DNA of 49,594 bases from DATMNI01 sp035570275 (GCA_035570275.1 DATMNI010000104.1:1-49594), one strand, 5' to 3'. Counted from the first letter of the stretch, positions 7,305 through 16,267 are shown. Translations and numbers: made by a program. Notes: generated by a model not told the origin, from the letters alone.

Positions 7305-8864
7305 ATGACCAGCGATACTGTAGTTCGGACTGGTATTTCAGGTCTGGATCTCGTCCTGATGGGTGGGATTCCGAGGACCAATGTGATTCTCGTCGAAGGA
7401 TCGACGGGAAGCGGCAAGACCCTCTTCGGCGTCGAGTTCATTTACCGCGGGATCACCCAGTTCAACGAGCCCGGCATCGTTGTGGTCTTTGAGGTCAGTC
7501 CCGATAAGCTGATTCGCGACGCCGCCACGCTGGGCTGGGACCTGGCGGAACTGCAGGAGCAGAAGAAGCTGCAGATCGTCTTTACCAGCCCGCAAGTGCT
7601 CGATCAGGAACTGCGCTCGCCCGATAGCCTGCTGCTGGAGACGGCCTCCGAAATGGGCGCCCAGCGCATCTTTATCGATGGCGTCGGCCTGTTGCGCCAG
7701 GCTGCCAATGCCGGCGTGCCGCTAACGGCCACCGGGCCCGGCTCCTACCGTGAGACCCTGCAACAACTCATCGAAGGGCTAAACCGCGAGCATCTGACCA
7801 CTATGCTCTCCCATGAACTGGGAACTTACCCTGAGCAGCAGGTGACTTTGGAAGCCGCCGATTCTCTGGTAGACACCGTGATCCGGCTGCGGCGGACGCT
7901 GAGCAACCGGCGCATCCTGCGCAGCCTGGAGGTCGTCAAGAGCCGGGGTCAGGATTATGAGCCTGGCGAGCATACTCTGCAGATTCAAGATGGCAAAGGT
8001 CTGGAAGTGTTCCGCCGGGTCCAGGCGCCCGCCCGCGTCAATCTGGAACAACCCACATCCACGGCCAGGCGCTCCGTCATCGGGGTGGAAGCTTTGGATT
8101 CTTTGCTGGGCGGGGGCATCTACGACGGATCCACGACGATGGTGGTTGGGCTTTCCGGAGTGGGAAAGACCGTACTGGGCACGCAGATTCTGCGGGAGGG
8201 GGCGCTCCAGCAGGGTAAGCGGGGGCTGCTGATCTCGCTCGATGAGCACCCGGCGCAGATCATCCGCAATGCCAATACCATTGGCCTCGATCTGAAATCG
8301 CAGATCGACGCGGGCACGATCCATGTCCTGTTCGATAGCCCTCAGGAATTGAATATCGACGCCCATTTCGCCAAGATCGTCCGCACCATTGAGCAGTACG
8401 ACCTCCAGCGCATGGTCATCGATGGGATGACGAGTTACAGCACCGCGCTGGCGGACCAGGCTGTCTACCGCGATTTCTTTCATGCCCTGGTAGCCTACAG
8501 CAAGCATCGGCTCATGACTACGTTCTTCAGCTATGAGAATCCGGAGTTTCTGGGCCTCTCGTCTTTTATGCCGGATTTCCCGGTGAGCTCCATCGTGGAC
8601 AATATCATTTTGTTGAGCCTGGTGGAAATCAACAGCACGCTGCGCCGCTGCCTGACCGTGGTCAAGGCGCGGGGCAGCCCGCACGAATTCGATAGCCGGG
8701 AGTATGTAATCGGGCAAGGCGGAATCACGCTTCTGCCCTTCGACGAGATTCTTTCCAAGGCTCTGCCGCTGGCCAGCTACAGCGGCATCTTGAGCCGGGC
8801 GCCGGCCCGTCTGCCTGCCCCTCCCCGGCCAATGGCGGCCGCTGCCACACCGGATTCACGGTGA
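7305..8864 (+). CDS. KaiC-like protein with two RecA-type ATPase domains
   Basis: 519 residues from ATG 7305 (ribosome-binding site AAAGGAAG); a TTG at 7284 is a weaker start. Domain CI covers about residues 1-240 with Walker A GSTGSGKT (32-39) and Walker B RIFIDG (Asp125). Domain CII covers about 255-490 with Walker A GLSGVGKT (282-289) and MVIDG (Asp373). In CI, the catalytic Glu pair of cyanobacterial KaiC reads FEV, with only Glu63 kept; the CII equivalent is LDEH. By eye the KaiC phosphosites Ser431/Thr432 align with Ser428/Ser429 in PVSSIVDNIILL. The length matches classical KaiC. No kaiA or kaiB lies nearby. The gene overlaps the next kinase gene by 4 bases. Likely a clock-unrelated KaiC used in signal transduction. 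Confidence 0.85.
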   Translation: MTSDTVVRTGISGLDLVLMGGIPRTNVILVEGSTGSGKTLFGVEFIYRGITQFNEPGIVVVFEVSPDKLIRDAATLGWDLAELQEQKKLQIVFTSPQVLDQELRSPDSLLLETASEMGAQRIFIDGVGLLRQAANAGVPLTATGPGSYRETLQQLIEGLNREHLTTMLSHELGTYPEQQVTLEAADSLVDTVIRLRRTLSNRRILRSLEVVKSRGQDYEPGEHTLQIQDGKGLEVFRRVQAPARVNLEQPTSTARRSVIGVEALDSLLGGGIYDGSTTMVVGLSGVGKTVLGTQILREGALQQGKRGLLISLDEHPAQIIRNANTIGLDLKSQIDAGTIHVLFDSPQELNIDAHFAKIVRTIEQYDLQRMVIDGMTSYSTALADQAVYRDFFHALVAYSKHRLMTTFFSYENPEFLGLSSFMPDFPVSSIVDNIILLSLVEINSTLRRCLTVVKARGSPHEFDSREYVIGQGGITLLPFDEILSKALPLASYSGILSRAPARLPAPPRPMAAAATPDSR

Positions 8865-11008
8865 CGGCGCCCGAAGTGGTGCCCAATCTGATCAACGGGG
8901 CGGCCGCGATCTTTAGCGACGAGGCCAACCTTTCCGAAGAGGATCTCGGTTATGTGGATTTATCCGGTGAATGGCGCGCGGAACTGCTGGACCCGGAGGG
9001 CTGGAACCAGGTTCTGGAGACGTTTGCCGGCACCATGAAAATGGCCGTGGCCCTGACCGATCTGGAGGGCCGGCTGCTGGGGAGCTGCCACAATCCTCAG
9101 CCCGTCTGGCACCTGGCACGCGGGGCCAGGCCGGCCGCCGGCGGTGCTTGTCCGTTTTGTCTGGGGCCGCCCGGATCTTGCCGCGCGGTAGCGGACGCCC
9201 TGGCAACCGGAGCGGTGGTGACGGTAAATGACCAGGCAGGATTGTCTCATGTAGCCATACCGCTCTCCCTGGGCGGTCAGCCGTTGGGAGTTCTGATCGC
9301 GGGCCAGGTCTTCACCTGTTATCCCGAAATCTTGCCATTGCAGCGAGTGGCTAGGGACTTGGGGATCTCGTCGCAGGATTTGTGGCACCAGGCTATCCAA
9401 CAGGCTCCCCTCCGCCGGGCCACCCTTCAGTTATATGCCAATTTGCTGGGGTCGCTCGGTGAAGCGTTCCTGGGGCAGCGCTATGCGGCCATCCTGCAGC
9501 GCAAGCTCGCCCAAACCAGCCACCGGTACCGCTTGTTCTTTGACGGCGTCAAGGATTATGCGCTCCTCACGGTAGACCGCGCCGGCCGCGTCACCAGTTG
9601 GAACATTGGCGCTGAGCGTATGTTTGGCTACCGGGAAGCCGAAATCATCGGCCAGTCCTACTCATGTCTCCTGGAGCCGGGCGATGCCGCGCTGGAGGTG
9701 ACGCGGCAATCGTTGGCTGAAGCGGACCGGTTGGGCTGGGTGGAATGCGAAGGCTGGCGGGTCCGTAAGGACGGCACGCGCTTCCTTTGCGCCGGCTTGC
9801 TGGCTGCCATGGGAGAAGGGGACAACCGCGAGTATGGAAGGATGATTCGCGATATTACCGAGCACCGCCGGTCGGAACAGGATCTGCAGCAGGCACAGAA
9901 AATGGAAGGGATTGGAGTTTTGGCCGGCGGTATCGCTCATGACTTCAATAACCTGCTGACCGGCATCATGGGGGGCTTGAGCCTGGTCAAAACCAGCTTG
10001 CCTCCGGACGACCCGGCGTATCCGATGGTCGAACTTGCGGAGCAATCCAGCGTCCGTGCGGCGGAGTTGGTTGCCCAACTATTAGCCTATGCGGGAAAGG
10101 GCAGATTTATGATCACGCGCTTCGATTTCTCCGCGCTGATCGAGGAAATGGTGCCTTTGATCGCTGCCAGTATTCCAAAAACCGTCGACTTGGAACTCTT
10201 GCTGGCGTCCGGATTGCCCTGGATCGAAGCCGATGCCAGTCAGATCCGCCAGATCGTGATGAACCTGATCATCAATGGCGCGGAGGCCATCGGCGCGGAT
10301 GGTGGAACCGTGCGCGTGTCGACCGGTATTTCGGACTCCGGAACTTCCATTTTCATGCAGGTGAAAGATTCCGGATCCGGCATGAGTGATGCCACCAAGG
10401 CCAAGATATTTGACCCGTTCTTCACTACGAAATTCACCGGGCGGGGGTTGGGCCTGGCTGCCGTGTCGGGCATCGTTCGTGGTCACCAGGGACAGATGCA
10501 GGTGGACAGCACGCCAGGGCAAGGCACTACCTTCACGGTCTTTTTCCCGGCGGTGCAGGCCGGTGCTCTGAGGCTGGTCAATCCGCCGAAATCGACCGTT
10601 CCGCGGGGCACCGGCACCGTCCTGGTCGTGGACGACGAGCCCGCGCTCCGGAAAATGGCCGGGATGATTCTGGAGAATTCCGGCTATTCGGTGTTGGCCG
10701 CCAGGGATGGCCGGGAAGCCGTCGAGATATTCCGGCAAAACGCGTCTAAGATCGTGGCCGTATTGTTGGATATGACCATGCCGGTAATGGGTGGCCACGA
10801 CGCTTTCGAATTGATCCGGCAGATTCGGCCTGGTGTGGCCGTCCTGCTGACAAGCGGGTATAGCGAGACGTTTGCGCGGGAGGAACTGGGCCGCGATATA
10901 GTAGCCGGATTCATACAAAAGCCATATAGCGCCGACAAACTGGTCAAGAGTATCCAGGAAGCCGTGCACCCTGCCGCGCGGCAAAGCGGCGCCTCTTCCT
11001 CTGCTTAG
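8861..11008 (+). CDS. PocR-PAS hybrid sensor histidine kinase with C-terminal receiver
   Basis: 715 residues. The GTG start (8861) overlaps the KaiC-like stop as GTGA, so translation is coupled. Residues about 45-200 resemble a PocR ligand-sensing domain: ALTDLEGRLLGSC, CPFC and SC (Cys97, Cys100, Cys107), then AGLSHVAIPLSLGGQPLGVL and AGQVF. A PAS domain spans about 222-338. The H-box is GGIAHDFNNLLTG (His360). The ATPase has N (MNLIINGAEAI), G1 (DSGSGM) and G2 (GRGLGLAAV) boxes. A receiver domain (about 586-705) has DDE, Asp637 (LLDMTMP) and QKPY. No membrane segment is seen, so it is cytoplasmic. PocR domains sense small organic ligands; the ligand here is unknown. Confidence 0.85.
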   Translation: MTAPEVVPNLINGAAAIFSDEANLSEEDLGYVDLSGEWRAELLDPEGWNQVLETFAGTMKMAVALTDLEGRLLGSCHNPQPVWHLARGARPAAGGACPFCLGPPGSCRAVADALATGAVVTVNDQAGLSHVAIPLSLGGQPLGVLIAGQVFTCYPEILPLQRVARDLGISSQDLWHQAIQQAPLRRATLQLYANLLGSLGEAFLGQRYAAILQRKLAQTSHRYRLFFDGVKDYALLTVDRAGRVTSWNIGAERMFGYREAEIIGQSYSCLLEPGDAALEVTRQSLAEADRLGWVECEGWRVRKDGTRFLCAGLLAAMGEGDNREYGRMIRDITEHRRSEQDLQQAQKMEGIGVLAGGIAHDFNNLLTGIMGGLSLVKTSLPPDDPAYPMVELAEQSSVRAAELVAQLLAYAGKGRFMITRFDFSALIEEMVPLIAASIPKTVDLELLLASGLPWIEADASQIRQIVMNLIINGAEAIGADGGTVRVSTGISDSGTSIFMQVKDSGSGMSDATKAKIFDPFFTTKFTGRGLGLAAVSGIVRGHQGQMQVDSTPGQGTTFTVFFPAVQAGALRLVNPPKSTVPRGTGTVLVVDDEPALRKMAGMILENSGYSVLAARDGREAVEIFRQNASKIVAVLLDMTMPVMGGHDAFELIRQIRPGVAVLLTSGYSETFAREELGRDIVAGFIQKPYSADKLVKSIQEAVHPAARQSGASSSA

Positions 11009-11045
11009 TCCGTTCTTAGCCCGTTCTTAGTCCGTTCTTAGTCCG
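11005..11045 (+). repeat. 11-bp tandem repeat at the stop codon of the PocR kinase gene
   Basis: Three and a half copies of TTAGTCCGTTC (second copy TTAGCCCGTTC). The first contains the TAG stop of the kinase gene. The unit is not a multiple of three; as it starts at the stop codon, copy changes would not alter the protein. Confidence 0.75.
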
Positions 11046-11208
11046 AAGGCTACGCGAACATCACATCACCTTGCTCGCCGGCGACGTACGGAATGGCCGC
11101 CGGACAGTTGCTGTGGTTTCCACAGCCATCGTGTGCTGCCATGGCGTGCCCATCGGGGTGCCGGCGCCGGCGGCTTCCGATTCAGACGACGGCGTCAGCA
11201 AGCGGAGC

Positions 11209-11245
11209 CCAAGACGGGAATTCCGGATTGTTAACAGGCCGGCGC
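11209..11245 (+). repeat. 37-bp direct repeat, left copy
   Basis: Identical to 11421-11457. It starts CCAAGACGGGAATTCC, continues with GGATTGTTAACAGG and ends CCGGCGC. The two copies bracket the heptamer array with a 212-bp period. Confidence 0.8.
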
Positions 11246-11250
11246 ATCTT

Positions 11251-11422
11251 CACCGGCCACTGGCCACCGGCCACCGGCCACCGGCCACCGGCCACCGGCC
11301 GCCGGCAACCGGCCACTGGCCACCGGCCACCGGCCACCGGCCACCGGCCGCCGGCAACCGGCCACTGGCCACCGGCCACCGGCCACCGGCCATCGGCCAC
11401 CGGCCATCGGCCACCGGCCACC
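11251..11422 (+). repeat. Long heptanucleotide array with 49-bp higher-order period
   Basis: About 24 tandem heptamers, mainly CCACCGG with CCACTGG, CCGCCGG, CAACCGG and CCATCGG variants. The variant block GCCGGCAACCGGCCACTGG recurs at 11301 and 11350, exactly 49 bases (seven units) apart. This shows that groups of units were duplicated together. It is flanked by a 37-bp direct repeat. There are no unique spacers, so it is not a CRISPR array. Confidence 0.85.
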
Positions 11423-11457
11423 AAGACGGGAATTCCGGATTGTTAACAGGCCGGCGC
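11421..11457 (+). repeat. 37-bp direct repeat, right copy
   Basis: Identical to 11209-11245. It ends 54 bases before the furthest upstream start of the CHASE3 kinase gene and may therefore lie in its promoter region. Confidence 0.8.
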
Positions 11458-11511
11458 TAACAAAGGTTTGCACTCTGGTGAGAAGGATGGCCCCCTGGGG
11501 ACACTGTATGA

Positions 11512-13800
11512 GTGGTGGAGCAACCATTCTCCGGTGCGGCCTGGCGGAAAGGAGTCCAAACCGGCACGACACTGCCGGTTCTTCACCCAAGCTCCGTTGA
11601 AACTAATGGAGTTAGAGGCTCTGGACGGGCACGGCACTTCCGGAATGAAGCTGCCGCATGGTTAGGTACGGCGTTCGTCCGGCGGATGGTCCTGCTGGCC
11701 AGCGCGCTGCTGCTGATCGCCGTCTTGCAATTGCTCCCGGAGCGGGATTTCCAGCGCGCCAGGGATGCCGAACACCTGGTGGAACATACCCTGCGAGTGC
11801 TCCGCGCGTCCGCGCAACTGCTCACCACCGTGGAGGCGGCGGAAGCCGGACAGCGAGGTTATTTACTCACCGGTGACAAACTCGATCTTGAGCCCTTCGA
11901 AACTGCCCTCTCAAACCAAGCCCCGGCCCGGCGGAATCTGCGCCAACTCACCGCGAACAACAGCCGCCAGCAGGCTCGGGTCGCCAGGCTGGACAAGCTG
12001 GTGGAAACCAGGTTCTCGGAGTTGAGCCGTATCATCGGGCTATCCCAGGCGGAGGGACGGAGCGCCGCGCTGGCGGCAGTCGCCACCGACGAAGACAGAC
12101 GCGTAATCTTCGAAATACGCGATTTGTTGAGCGACCTGGAGCAGGAGGAGTACGAGCTATTGCCGGTCCGCACCAAGGCGGCCGAGGCCAAAGCCAACCA
12201 CACCAGGTGGATTTTGAGCGCCCTCTTGATGACCATGCTTGCCGCCGGCGGCGCGGTCAGCGAGCGCGACGTCAGCAATCACCAGCGGGACCTGGAGGCG
12301 ATTAGAAACAGTGAGGAGCGCTTCCGCACCCTTGCCGATGCGATTCCGCAGTTGTCCTGGATGGCGCATGCGGATGGTTGGGTCTTCTGGTATAACCAGC
12401 GCTGGTACGACTTCACCGGCGTCAAGCCCCAGGATACGGTGGGGTGGGGTTGGCAATCGGTCCATGATCCGGAGGTGCTGCCGGCTGTATTAGTGGGCTG
12501 GAAGAAAGCCATCGCCGACGGTGAACCTTTCGAAATGGTTTTTCCGCTGCGGGCTGTGGACGGCGCCTTTCATCCCTTCCTCACGCGAGTGATGCCGATG
12601 CGCGACCAGGCCGGCAAGGTTGTCCGCTGGTTCGGCACCAGTACGGACATTACCGCGCAGCGCATGACCGAAGACGCCCTGCGCGAAAACCAGCAGAGGC
12701 TGCGGGTAGCCCAGCAGGTGGCTCGGATCGGCACCTTCGAATGGAACCTTCAAACCGGCGTGAAACAACGGACGCCGGAACTGGAGGCCATGTATGGTCT
12801 GCCGCCGGGCGGATTTGACGCCGGCCGGAGAACCTGGCTGGACCTGGTCCATCCCGAAGACCGGGAGCAGGCTGACCGGCACATGCAGGAGGCCCTGGAA
12901 ACAGGTAGCTTCGAAGCCGAGTGGCGGGTGAACTGGCCGGACGGCGCCACGCATTGGCTCTTCGGCAGGGCCTGGGTTTTTCAGGGGGACACCGGAAAGC
13001 GCTCGCGCATGATCGGCGCGGTGGTCGACGTGACCGCGCGCAAACAGGCGGAACTGGAGGTGCTTCGGATCAACGGCGAATTGGAGCGGCGGGTACACGA
13101 CCGCACCATCCAACTGGAAGCCGCCAACCGGGAGCTGGAGGCATTCGCTTATTCCGTATCGCACGATCTGCGGGCACCACTCCGCGGAATAGACGGGTGG
13201 AGCCTGGCGTTGCTTGAGGATTATGATTCCCTGTTGGACGAAGGCGCGCGGCAGTACCTGAACCGCGTGCGCTCCGAAACGCAGCGGATGGGCCACCTGA
13301 TTGACGGCCTGTTGCAGCTATCGCGCGTGAGTCGGGGCGAAATGAAGTTTCATCGGGTTGACCTCACGGCCCTCGCCAATACGATCGCTGCCAGGCTGCG
13401 GGACAGCCAGCCGGAACGGTCCCTGGAGTTCGTCATTGAGCCGGAGCTTGTGGCTTCGGGCGATGGGCGGCTGCTGGAGATCGCGCTGACCAACCTCTTC
13501 AGCAACGCCGTCAAATTCACCGGAGCGCGAGACCAGGCATTGATCGAGTTCGGCAGGGTCGAGCAGGATGGTGAGATGGCATTCTATGTTCGCGATAACG
13601 GGGCCGGTTTCGACATGGCCCACGCCGGTAATTTGTTTGGCGCGTTTCAACGCTTGCACAAGGCCTCTGAATTCCCGGGAACAGGTATCGGTTTGGCCAC
13701 CGTTCAGCGCGTCGTCCGAAGACACGGCGGCCGCGTGTGGGCCGACGGGTGCGTGAACCGCGGCGCGACTTTCAGCTTCACCCTCGGAGCTTCGTCATGA
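11512..13800 (+). CDS. CHASE3-PAS-PAS sensor histidine kinase
   Basis: 762 residues from GTG 11512. The first 45-50 residues look non-conserved, so the true start may be ATG 11686, at residue 59. A membrane segment (MVLLASALLLIAVLQLL) precedes a CHASE3 sensor domain with its signature EAGQRGYLLTGD (about residues 121-132), and a second membrane segment (WILSALLMTMLAAGGAV) follows at about 233-250. Two PAS domains cover about 265-390 and 400-512. Then come a coiled coil and the H-box AYSVSHDLRAPLRG (His551). The N box is NLFSNAVKFTG; the G boxes are DNGAGF and GTGIGLATV. CHASE3 senses an unknown extracytoplasmic signal. The stop overlaps the next start as ATGA, so the regulator at 13797 is its likely partner. 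Confidence 0.85.
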   Translation: MVEQPFSGAAWRKGVQTGTTLPVLHPSSVETNGVRGSGRARHFRNEAAAWLGTAFVRRMVLLASALLLIAVLQLLPERDFQRARDAEHLVEHTLRVLRASAQLLTTVEAAEAGQRGYLLTGDKLDLEPFETALSNQAPARRNLRQLTANNSRQQARVARLDKLVETRFSELSRIIGLSQAEGRSAALAAVATDEDRRVIFEIRDLLSDLEQEEYELLPVRTKAAEAKANHTRWILSALLMTMLAAGGAVSERDVSNHQRDLEAIRNSEERFRTLADAIPQLSWMAHADGWVFWYNQRWYDFTGVKPQDTVGWGWQSVHDPEVLPAVLVGWKKAIADGEPFEMVFPLRAVDGAFHPFLTRVMPMRDQAGKVVRWFGTSTDITAQRMTEDALRENQQRLRVAQQVARIGTFEWNLQTGVKQRTPELEAMYGLPPGGFDAGRRTWLDLVHPEDREQADRHMQEALETGSFEAEWRVNWPDGATHWLFGRAWVFQGDTGKRSRMIGAVVDVTARKQAELEVLRINGELERRVHDRTIQLEAANRELEAFAYSVSHDLRAPLRGIDGWSLALLEDYDSLLDEGARQYLNRVRSETQRMGHLIDGLLQLSRVSRGEMKFHRVDLTALANTIAARLRDSQPERSLEFVIEPELVASGDGRLLEIALTNLFSNAVKFTGARDQALIEFGRVEQDGEMAFYVRDNGAGFDMAHAGNLFGAFQRLHKASEFPGTGIGLATVQRVVRRHGGRVWADGCVNRGATFSFTLGASS

Positions 13801-14243
13801 GTTCGAATAAGACCATTCTTCTGGTCGAGGACAATTCCAGCGATGCGGATCTCACCAGGAGAGCGCTTTTCAGGGGCCACATCGCCAATGACCTGGTGGT
13901 TGCGGAAGACGGCCAGGAGGCGCTGGATTACCTCCGCGGAGTAGGCGCCTTCGCTGGCCGCAACATTGCTGAAACTCCAGCGTTGATCCTGCTGGATCTC
14001 AAGCTGCCCAAGGTACCCGGCCTGGAGGTTCTGCGCCAGATCCGCGCCGATCCGCGGTTCCGGCGGGTGCCGGTGGTAATCCTTACGTCATCGAGAGAGG
14101 AAGAGGACGTGGGCGCGGGTTACGACCTCGGCGTGAACAGTTACGTGCGCAAGCCTGTCGATTTCAAGGAGTTTCAAACTGCGATCGAAAACCTCGGCTT
14201 GTACTGGCTGATTCTTAACGAACCCAATCCTCCGGTGCGATAG
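13797..14243 (+). CDS. Single-domain response regulator (Rcp1/CheY-like)
   Basis: 148 residues, a receiver domain only. Acidic pocket ILLVEDN, phosphoacceptor Asp67 in ILLDLKLP, switch residues ILTSS, and Lys in YVRKPVDF. The extended form with an EALDYL and PALILLDLKLPK pattern is that of regulators paired with phytochrome-type kinases (Rcp1). There is no output domain, so it probably works by protein contact or phosphotransfer. ATG 13797 overlaps the kinase stop by 4 bases, implying translational coupling and a cognate pair. Confidence 0.9.
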   Translation: MSSNKTILLVEDNSSDADLTRRALFRGHIANDLVVAEDGQEALDYLRGVGAFAGRNIAETPALILLDLKLPKVPGLEVLRQIRADPRFRRVPVVILTSSREEEDVGAGYDLGVNSYVRKPVDFKEFQTAIENLGLYWLILNEPNPPVR

Positions 14244-14305
14244 AGAGTGAAAAACTGGGAGTGAAAAAAACTGATGAGTCCAAGAACTGATGAGTGCAAA
14301 AATCG

Positions 14306-16267
14306 ATGAGCGCAAAACTTAGGGTTTTGCAGATCGAGGATTCAGAATCGGATGCCGCGCTGATCATTCGCCTTCTGGAGAAGTCCGGGTACATCATCCA
14401 TTCCGAGCGCGTTGAGGAGGCGGAACCGATGCGGCATGCTTTAGCCCGTCAGGAGTGGGATGTGATCCTGGCAGACCATCAACTCCCCCAATTCGATGCC
14501 GCCGGCGCTCTGGAGATCCTGCGGGAAAGCGGCCGCGACATCCCGTTTATCATTGTGTCCGGCACCATCGGCCAGGATCGCGCTGCCGAGATGATGCGGG
14601 CGGGCGCGCATGATTACGTCTTGAAAGACCGGATCGCGAGACTGGGTCCTGTGGTACAACGGGAGACTCGGGACGCCCAATCCCGCCGCGAGCGCAGGCA
14701 GGCGGAAGAGCGGTTGCGCGACCGGGATGAGTGGCTGGCTCTGGCCGTCAGCGTGACCCAGCTCGGGATGTTCGATTTTTACCCCCAATCCGCAAAGTTC
14801 GTCTTGTCTGAAGGGGGCAAACGGCATCTGGGGCTGCCGCCCGATGCGGAGGTCTCTTACGAGATGTTTCTTAGCGGCTTGCATCCCGATGACCGGGACC
14901 GCGTCAATGATCTCGTACGTAAAACGTTCGACCCGGGAAGCGGGGGCGAATGCACAGCCGACTATCGAATCATCGGGCTCGAAGACCGGGTCGAGCGCTG
15001 GCTGTCTGCGCGCGGCAGAGTTTTCTTTGACTCCGAAGGCCACCCCATACGCTTCGTGGGAGTCACCATTGACATTACCGAGCGCAAACAGCTTGAAGAA
15101 CAGTTTCGCCAGGCGCAAAAACTGGAGGGCATCGGCAGGTTGGCGGGTGGGGTGGCTCACGACTTCAACAACTTGCTCACGGTGATTGCCGGATACAGTC
15201 AGATGACGCTGGACGAACTCCCGCCATTGCACCCTTTGCGTTCCGGGGTTGAAGAAGTGGTTAAGGCGGCGGCGCTGGCTACCAACCTTACCCGGCAGCT
15301 TCTGGCGTTCAGCCGCCGCCAGTCGAGCCGGACCGAGACCATTGTATTGAATGTGCTGGTTGCCAGTGTCCAGAAAATGCTTGGGCGAATGATCGGCGCG
15401 GACGTGAACCTGGTGGTATGCCTGGACCCGGCGGCGGGCGCCATCCGCGCCGATGCCGGTCATATCGAGCAAGTGATCATGAACCTGGTAGTCAACGCCA
15501 GGGACGCTATGCCGGATGGGGGAAAACTGACCATCGAGACGGCCAGCCAGATCGTCGACGAGCGTCTGGCGGCGTCGCGTCTCGATCTGGCTCCGGGCCT
15601 GTATGCGGCGCTTACGGTGACTGACACCGGGACTGGGATATCTCCCGAAGTGAAAGCTCACATCTTCGATCCGTTCTTCACCACGAAAAAACAAGGGAAA
15701 GGCACGGGGCTAGGGCTTTCGACCGTCTACGGAATTGTCAAGCAATGTGGCGGATCGATTTCGGTACACAGCGAACTGGGGCGCGGCACCAGGTTTACCA
15801 TTCTGCTTCCCGAAGTGGAGGCGCAGGCCGGCGAAGCGGTTGCCCTTCCGGCGGTCTCACTGCCCTTGGTGACGGAGACGATTCTGCTTGCCGAAGATGA
15901 GGCAGGAGTTCGCGGCTTCGTCCGGTTGACCCTGGAGCATCACGGCTATCGGGTGCTGGAGTGCTCTAACGGGCGGGAAGCGATCGAGCGGGCGCTTCAG
16001 CATCCCGGCTCGATCCATCTCTTGATCACCGACGCGGTCATGCCCGAGATGGGCGGCGCGGAACTGGCAGGGCATTTCGCGGATTGCCGTCCGGGCGTTC
16101 CGGTGCTGTGCATCACCGGCGATAGCAGTGCGGTCTGGCCGGGAGTTGCCTCTGAAACCGGCTGTCTCCAGAAGCCCTTCACCCCGGCGGCGCTGCTGAC
16201 GCGAGTCCGAGCCTTGCTCGACCGCAAGGAAGTGCCTTGCCCCGTTTTGACGGTTGCCGGCTCCTAG
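14306..16267 (+). CDS. REC-PAS-histidine kinase-REC hybrid protein
   Basis: 653 residues from ATG 14306; an in-frame GTG lies at 14294. The N-terminal receiver (1-120) has IEDSESD and Asp57 (ILADHQLPQF). A PAS domain follows at about 140-270, ending DITERKQ. The H-box is GGVAHDFNNLL (His285). The ATPase boxes are MNLVVNARDAM, DTGTGI and GTGLGLSTV. The C-terminal receiver has LLAEDE, Asp576 (LITDAVMP) and QKPF. It is soluble and flanked by receivers on both ends, so it is a phosphorelay hub rather than a classical sensor. The 60 bases before it repeat CTGATGAGT-like segments three times. The stop codon is inside overlapping inverted repeats shared with the convergent peptidase gene. Confidence 0.88.
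   Translation: MSAKLRVLQIEDSESDAALIIRLLEKSGYIIHSERVEEAEPMRHALARQEWDVILADHQLPQFDAAGALEILRESGRDIPFIIVSGTIGQDRAAEMMRAGAHDYVLKDRIARLGPVVQRETRDAQSRRERRQAEERLRDRDEWLALAVSVTQLGMFDFYPQSAKFVLSEGGKRHLGLPPDAEVSYEMFLSGLHPDDRDRVNDLVRKTFDPGSGGECTADYRIIGLEDRVERWLSARGRVFFDSEGHPIRFVGVTIDITERKQLEEQFRQAQKLEGIGRLAGGVAHDFNNLLTVIAGYSQMTLDELPPLHPLRSGVEEVVKAAALATNLTRQLLAFSRRQSSRTETIVLNVLVASVQKMLGRMIGADVNLVVCLDPAAGAIRADAGHIEQVIMNLVVNARDAMPDGGKLTIETASQIVDERLAASRLDLAPGLYAALTVTDTGTGISPEVKAHIFDPFFTTKKQGKGTGLGLSTVYGIVKQCGGSISVHSELGRGTRFTILLPEVEAQAGEAVALPAVSLPLVTETILLAEDEAGVRGFVRLTLEHHGYRVLECSNGREAIERALQHPGSIHLLITDAVMPEMGGAELAGHFADCRPGVPVLCITGDSSAVWPGVASETGCLQKPFTPAALLTRVRALLDRKEVPCPVLTVAGS

Larger units (their letters stand above)
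11009..11511. other. Repeat-filled intergenic region
   Basis: The 503-bp gap between the PocR kinase and the CHASE3 kinase holds the 11-bp tandem repeat, a 37-bp direct repeat flanking a heptamer array, and about 160 bp (11046-11208) where no gene is seen. Open frames through the array on both strands only encode GRWPVAG-type repeats and are not credible genes. Confidence 0.6.

Noticed and set aside
6884..8864. Circadian clock operon (kaiABC)
   Set aside because: Only a KaiC-like protein is present; no KaiA or KaiB is encoded in the window, and the CI catalytic glutamate pair is altered.
11251..11422. Possible CRISPR array
   Set aside because: Units are 7 bp without unique spacers, and no cas genes are present.
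14441..15694. 417-codon open frame on the minus strand
   Set aside because: Antisense to the REC-PAS-HK-REC gene, whose motifs are all intact in the plus strand.
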